Shown: in pieces, positions 1 through 21,353 of the stretch
Layout of the letters: each line of letters starts with the position of its first letter
Numbering within the stretch: position 1 is the stretch's first letter
Assembly (NCBI GenBank): GCA_000695325.1
Contig: AVPN01000008.1
Coordinates: 40,389-61,741 of the forward strand
Direction: 5' to 3'
DNA length: 21,353 nucleotides
From: Pleurobrachia bachei
Taxonomy: Eukaryota > Ctenophora > Tentaculata > Cydippida > Pleurobrachiidae
Position numbers and translations under genes: made by a program
The notes under the pieces: generated by a model
What the model saw: the letters and a program-made list of their open reading frames with translations, nothing else
Told to the model about the DNA's origin: nothing
Databases searched by the model: none

Positions 1-430
1 CTCTATCTAAAAACGGACTCTTTATCTACAGTTAGACTTAGAAAAAAGTTTAGATAAAGAGTCCGCCCTGTGTAGACTTTTTAGACATAGAGTCCCCTGG
101 TACATTTTGGCGCCAAATCCACCAAACCGGACTCTATATCTACAACCCTAAACCAACCCAAAACCTAACTCTAACCATCACCCTAACCCTAACCTCGCAC
201 CCAAACAATGGCCCTAACACTTCTAAACTAGTATAGAGGTACAGCAAACTCTCGTTTCCGGCCTAACGGCCGAAATCTCGAGTTCGCTGAGAATGGCGGA
301 CTCTATCTCTAATTTAGACTTATGTAGATATAGAGTCCGCTTTTTTTAGACTTTTTAGACATAGAGTCCTCCTAGAGTTTAGACTTATTTGGACTCTTTA
401 TCTAAATCTAAATTTAGATATAGAGTCCAC
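1..430. repeat. Repeat block of inverted tagataNagagtcc motifs
   Basis: A 14-15-base word, cggactctNtatcta, and its reverse complement recur. 14-28 pairs perfectly with 51-65 (22-base loop), 128-142 pairs perfectly with 325-339, and 391-408 pairs imperfectly with 413-428. The block looks like a degenerate satellite or nested MITE-like element upstream of the first visible ANKAR exon. A short CCCTAA run (180-196) sits inside it. The stretch from 430 to 867 shows no further feature beyond TTAGTTAG runs. Confidence 0.65.
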
Positions 431-867
431 TGTAGACTTAGAGTGTAGCACTAGAGTCCGCCCACCAGTTGCTAGACCCTATCTAGTATCTAAGAGGTAG
501 AACTAGGATGTTAGGAGGTAGACCCTTTCGGAGGTACGTTGCTTAACTAGACCCTCTCTAAACTCTAAAGTCTAGGGTTTAGTTTAGAAGAAGGAGGTTA
601 GGAGCTCTGATCCTGTTTTTATCATTTTTGTATCCTCTCATAATATGGTTTTTATGACCTACATCCTCCCAGATTTTGGACAGTATTGGTTTGCTAATGT
701 TGTGTAGTGTCAAGGAGGCCCAGCAACACAAGAACTTGATTGCCTTCTCAATTCAACATGATATAACTTCATTCACACGGTTAGTTGATTGCTTAATTAG
801 TTAGTTAGTTAATTGTTTACATAATGAACTATTTAATTACTAGATTAAATAATGTTTTGTATTACAG

Positions 868-20652
<19,785 letters not shown>

Positions 20653-20827
20653 GATTGAGAGAGAAATCCGAAATTAAAAACATTCGTCCGTGAAAAAATG
20701 TATTTTATGTATTGAGAGAGCCTGGAAGTTTTAGTATTGAGAGATTGAATCAGTGTACATTTGTAAATATATTCAGAGATTCTTTTATTTTCTACTTGAA
20801 TCCAACAGTCTTTATTTTGTTTTACAG

Positions 20828-21026
20828 TCGGAACCCGATGCTAGCTACTGCTAATCGGAGCAGTGCTCTGGCTCGAGCCTGTCTCAGTGTGGTGTCGACT
20901 GCCTCGGCATGCCTTTTACCCCATCCAGACTGAGCGGGCAGTCCGGCTCCGAGGAGAGGGGGTAAATCGGGGTCCGAGTGTACCTCTAACCTCATTGATA
21001 ATTCCAGTACTGCTACCAAAGACAAG
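20828..21026 (+). CDS. ANKAR: Alternative last coding exon of ANKAR (stop at 20931)
   Basis: A good polypyrimidine tract and acceptor (ttttgttttacag, ending 20827) and a consensus donor (gacaag|gtaagt, after 21026) bound a 199-nt exon. Joined in phase to ...GCA CA|gtgaga at 20649, it reads HRNPMLATANRSSALARACL and onward to HPD and TGA 20931-20933. The same frame stays open after that TGA to the donor. An exon at 21141, after ctactactcag, would then continue the frame for 35 codons to TAA 21246-21248. Part of this exon, 20963-20983, matches an intronic repeat near 10704, so some of it may be exonised repeat. Splicing here is inferred only from sites and phase. Confidence 0.45.
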
Positions 21027-21117
21027 GTAAGTTGATCACCGGCACACTGTCAGCACCCTACGTACACGCTACGAAGGCCACTTTAATTTCGGTTATTTCG
21101 TTACCAGGCCCTGTTAC

Positions 21118-21137
21118 ATACTACTACTACTACTACT
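21118..21137. repeat. (TAC)n microsatellite before a possible 3' acceptor
   Basis: Six to seven TAC units run into ctcag at 21140, a possible acceptor pairing with the gtaagt donor at 21027. Confidence 0.7.
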
Positions 21138-21147
21138 CAGAGTGCCT

Positions 21148-21168
21148 GGGCTTGCCTACGGCAAGCCC
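21148..21168. other. Perfect 9-bp hairpin with 3-nt loop near the ANKAR 3' end
   Basis: gggcttgcc-tac-ggcaagccc is a GC-rich stem in the probable 3' untranslated (or alternative coding) part of ANKAR, about 125 bases before the poly(A) signal. No family of RNA element is recognised. Confidence 0.6.
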
Positions 21169-21291
21169 ACAAGCAGGGTCTATTCCTAAGGTCGCCCCGA
21201 ACTCCCCTTTTACTCTCTAAAATATTCCGCAATTTGACCAACATGTAAACAAATGCTTGTCGTGTATCCTTTTCACATCGTATCAAGTTCT

Positions 21292-21297
21292 AATAAA
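21292..21297 (+). promoter_or_regulatory. Poly(A) signal AATAAA, probable ANKAR 3' end
   Basis: A canonical AATAAA lies about 360 bases after the alternative stop and 640 after the main stop, with AT-rich sequence following to the window edge. It is the best poly(A) signal downstream of the gene. A weaker ATTAAA lies near 20674, just after the main stop, and could serve the shorter form. Confidence 0.6.
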
Positions 21298-21353
21298 CAC
21301 CAACTTTTAGAAAATTTAATTCTGAATTTGCTGGTGAAAACTAGGTTTAATTT

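Noticed and set aside
178-196. Telomere-like CCCTAA run
   Set aside because: Only two exact units within a degenerate repeat; not a chromosome end.
20931-20933. Selenocysteine codon
   Set aside because: ANKAR is not a known selenoprotein, and I could not identify a SECIS element; the simple stop or an exonised repeat is more likely.
20822-21025. Minus-strand 67-residue open frame
   Set aside because: Shadow of the putative last ANKAR exon; no start context or domain.

Overview
The window is intron-rich animal nuclear DNA. Genes have many short exons with GT-AG introns, AT-rich introns full of TTAATTAATT runs, long CT/GA microsatellites, minisatellites and small hairpins. There are no bacterial operons, tRNA or rRNA. 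The gene set (ANKAR, an SLC18B1-like transporter, an F5/8C lectin-type domain) is animal. The compact, repeat-rich introns suggest an invertebrate, perhaps a sponge or another early-branching marine lineage, but the sequence alone does not fix the species.

One gene runs almost the whole length on the + strand: an ankyrin-and-armadillo-repeat protein that I recognise as ANKAR. I could join 30 exons (868-20652) with compatible phases throughout. They give 1,134 residues and a stop codon, and the N-terminus lies left of the window. The order is a conserved N-terminal region (868-2704), five ankyrin repeats (2862-4071 plus 10861-10957), about a dozen armadillo repeats (11398-19769) and a short C-terminal tail (19893-20652, or longer by alternative splicing). 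A poly(A) signal sits at 21292.

The ANKAR introns carry other genes on the opposite strand. The 6.8-kb intron 4072-10860 holds two tandem copies of a two-exon MFS transporter (SLC18B1-like). Their proteins differ at one residue within the shared main exon, although about 48 nucleotides differ there. The 1.8-kb intron 12770-14567 holds a three-exon secreted F5/8C (fucolectin-like) protein of 188 residues. The 1.9-kb intron 17259-19169 holds a weak candidate for a small secreted peptide.

The most unusual signal is a recurring pattern of partial local duplications that copy exon-intron boundaries into the neighbouring intron. I found six clear cases, three with an offset of 101-104 bp, in ANKAR and also in the nested F5/8C gene. 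The first two introns of the F5/8C gene also begin with the same module of about 60 bp. These may record intron gain or sliding by tandem duplication, or they may be local assembly artefacts; long reads would decide.
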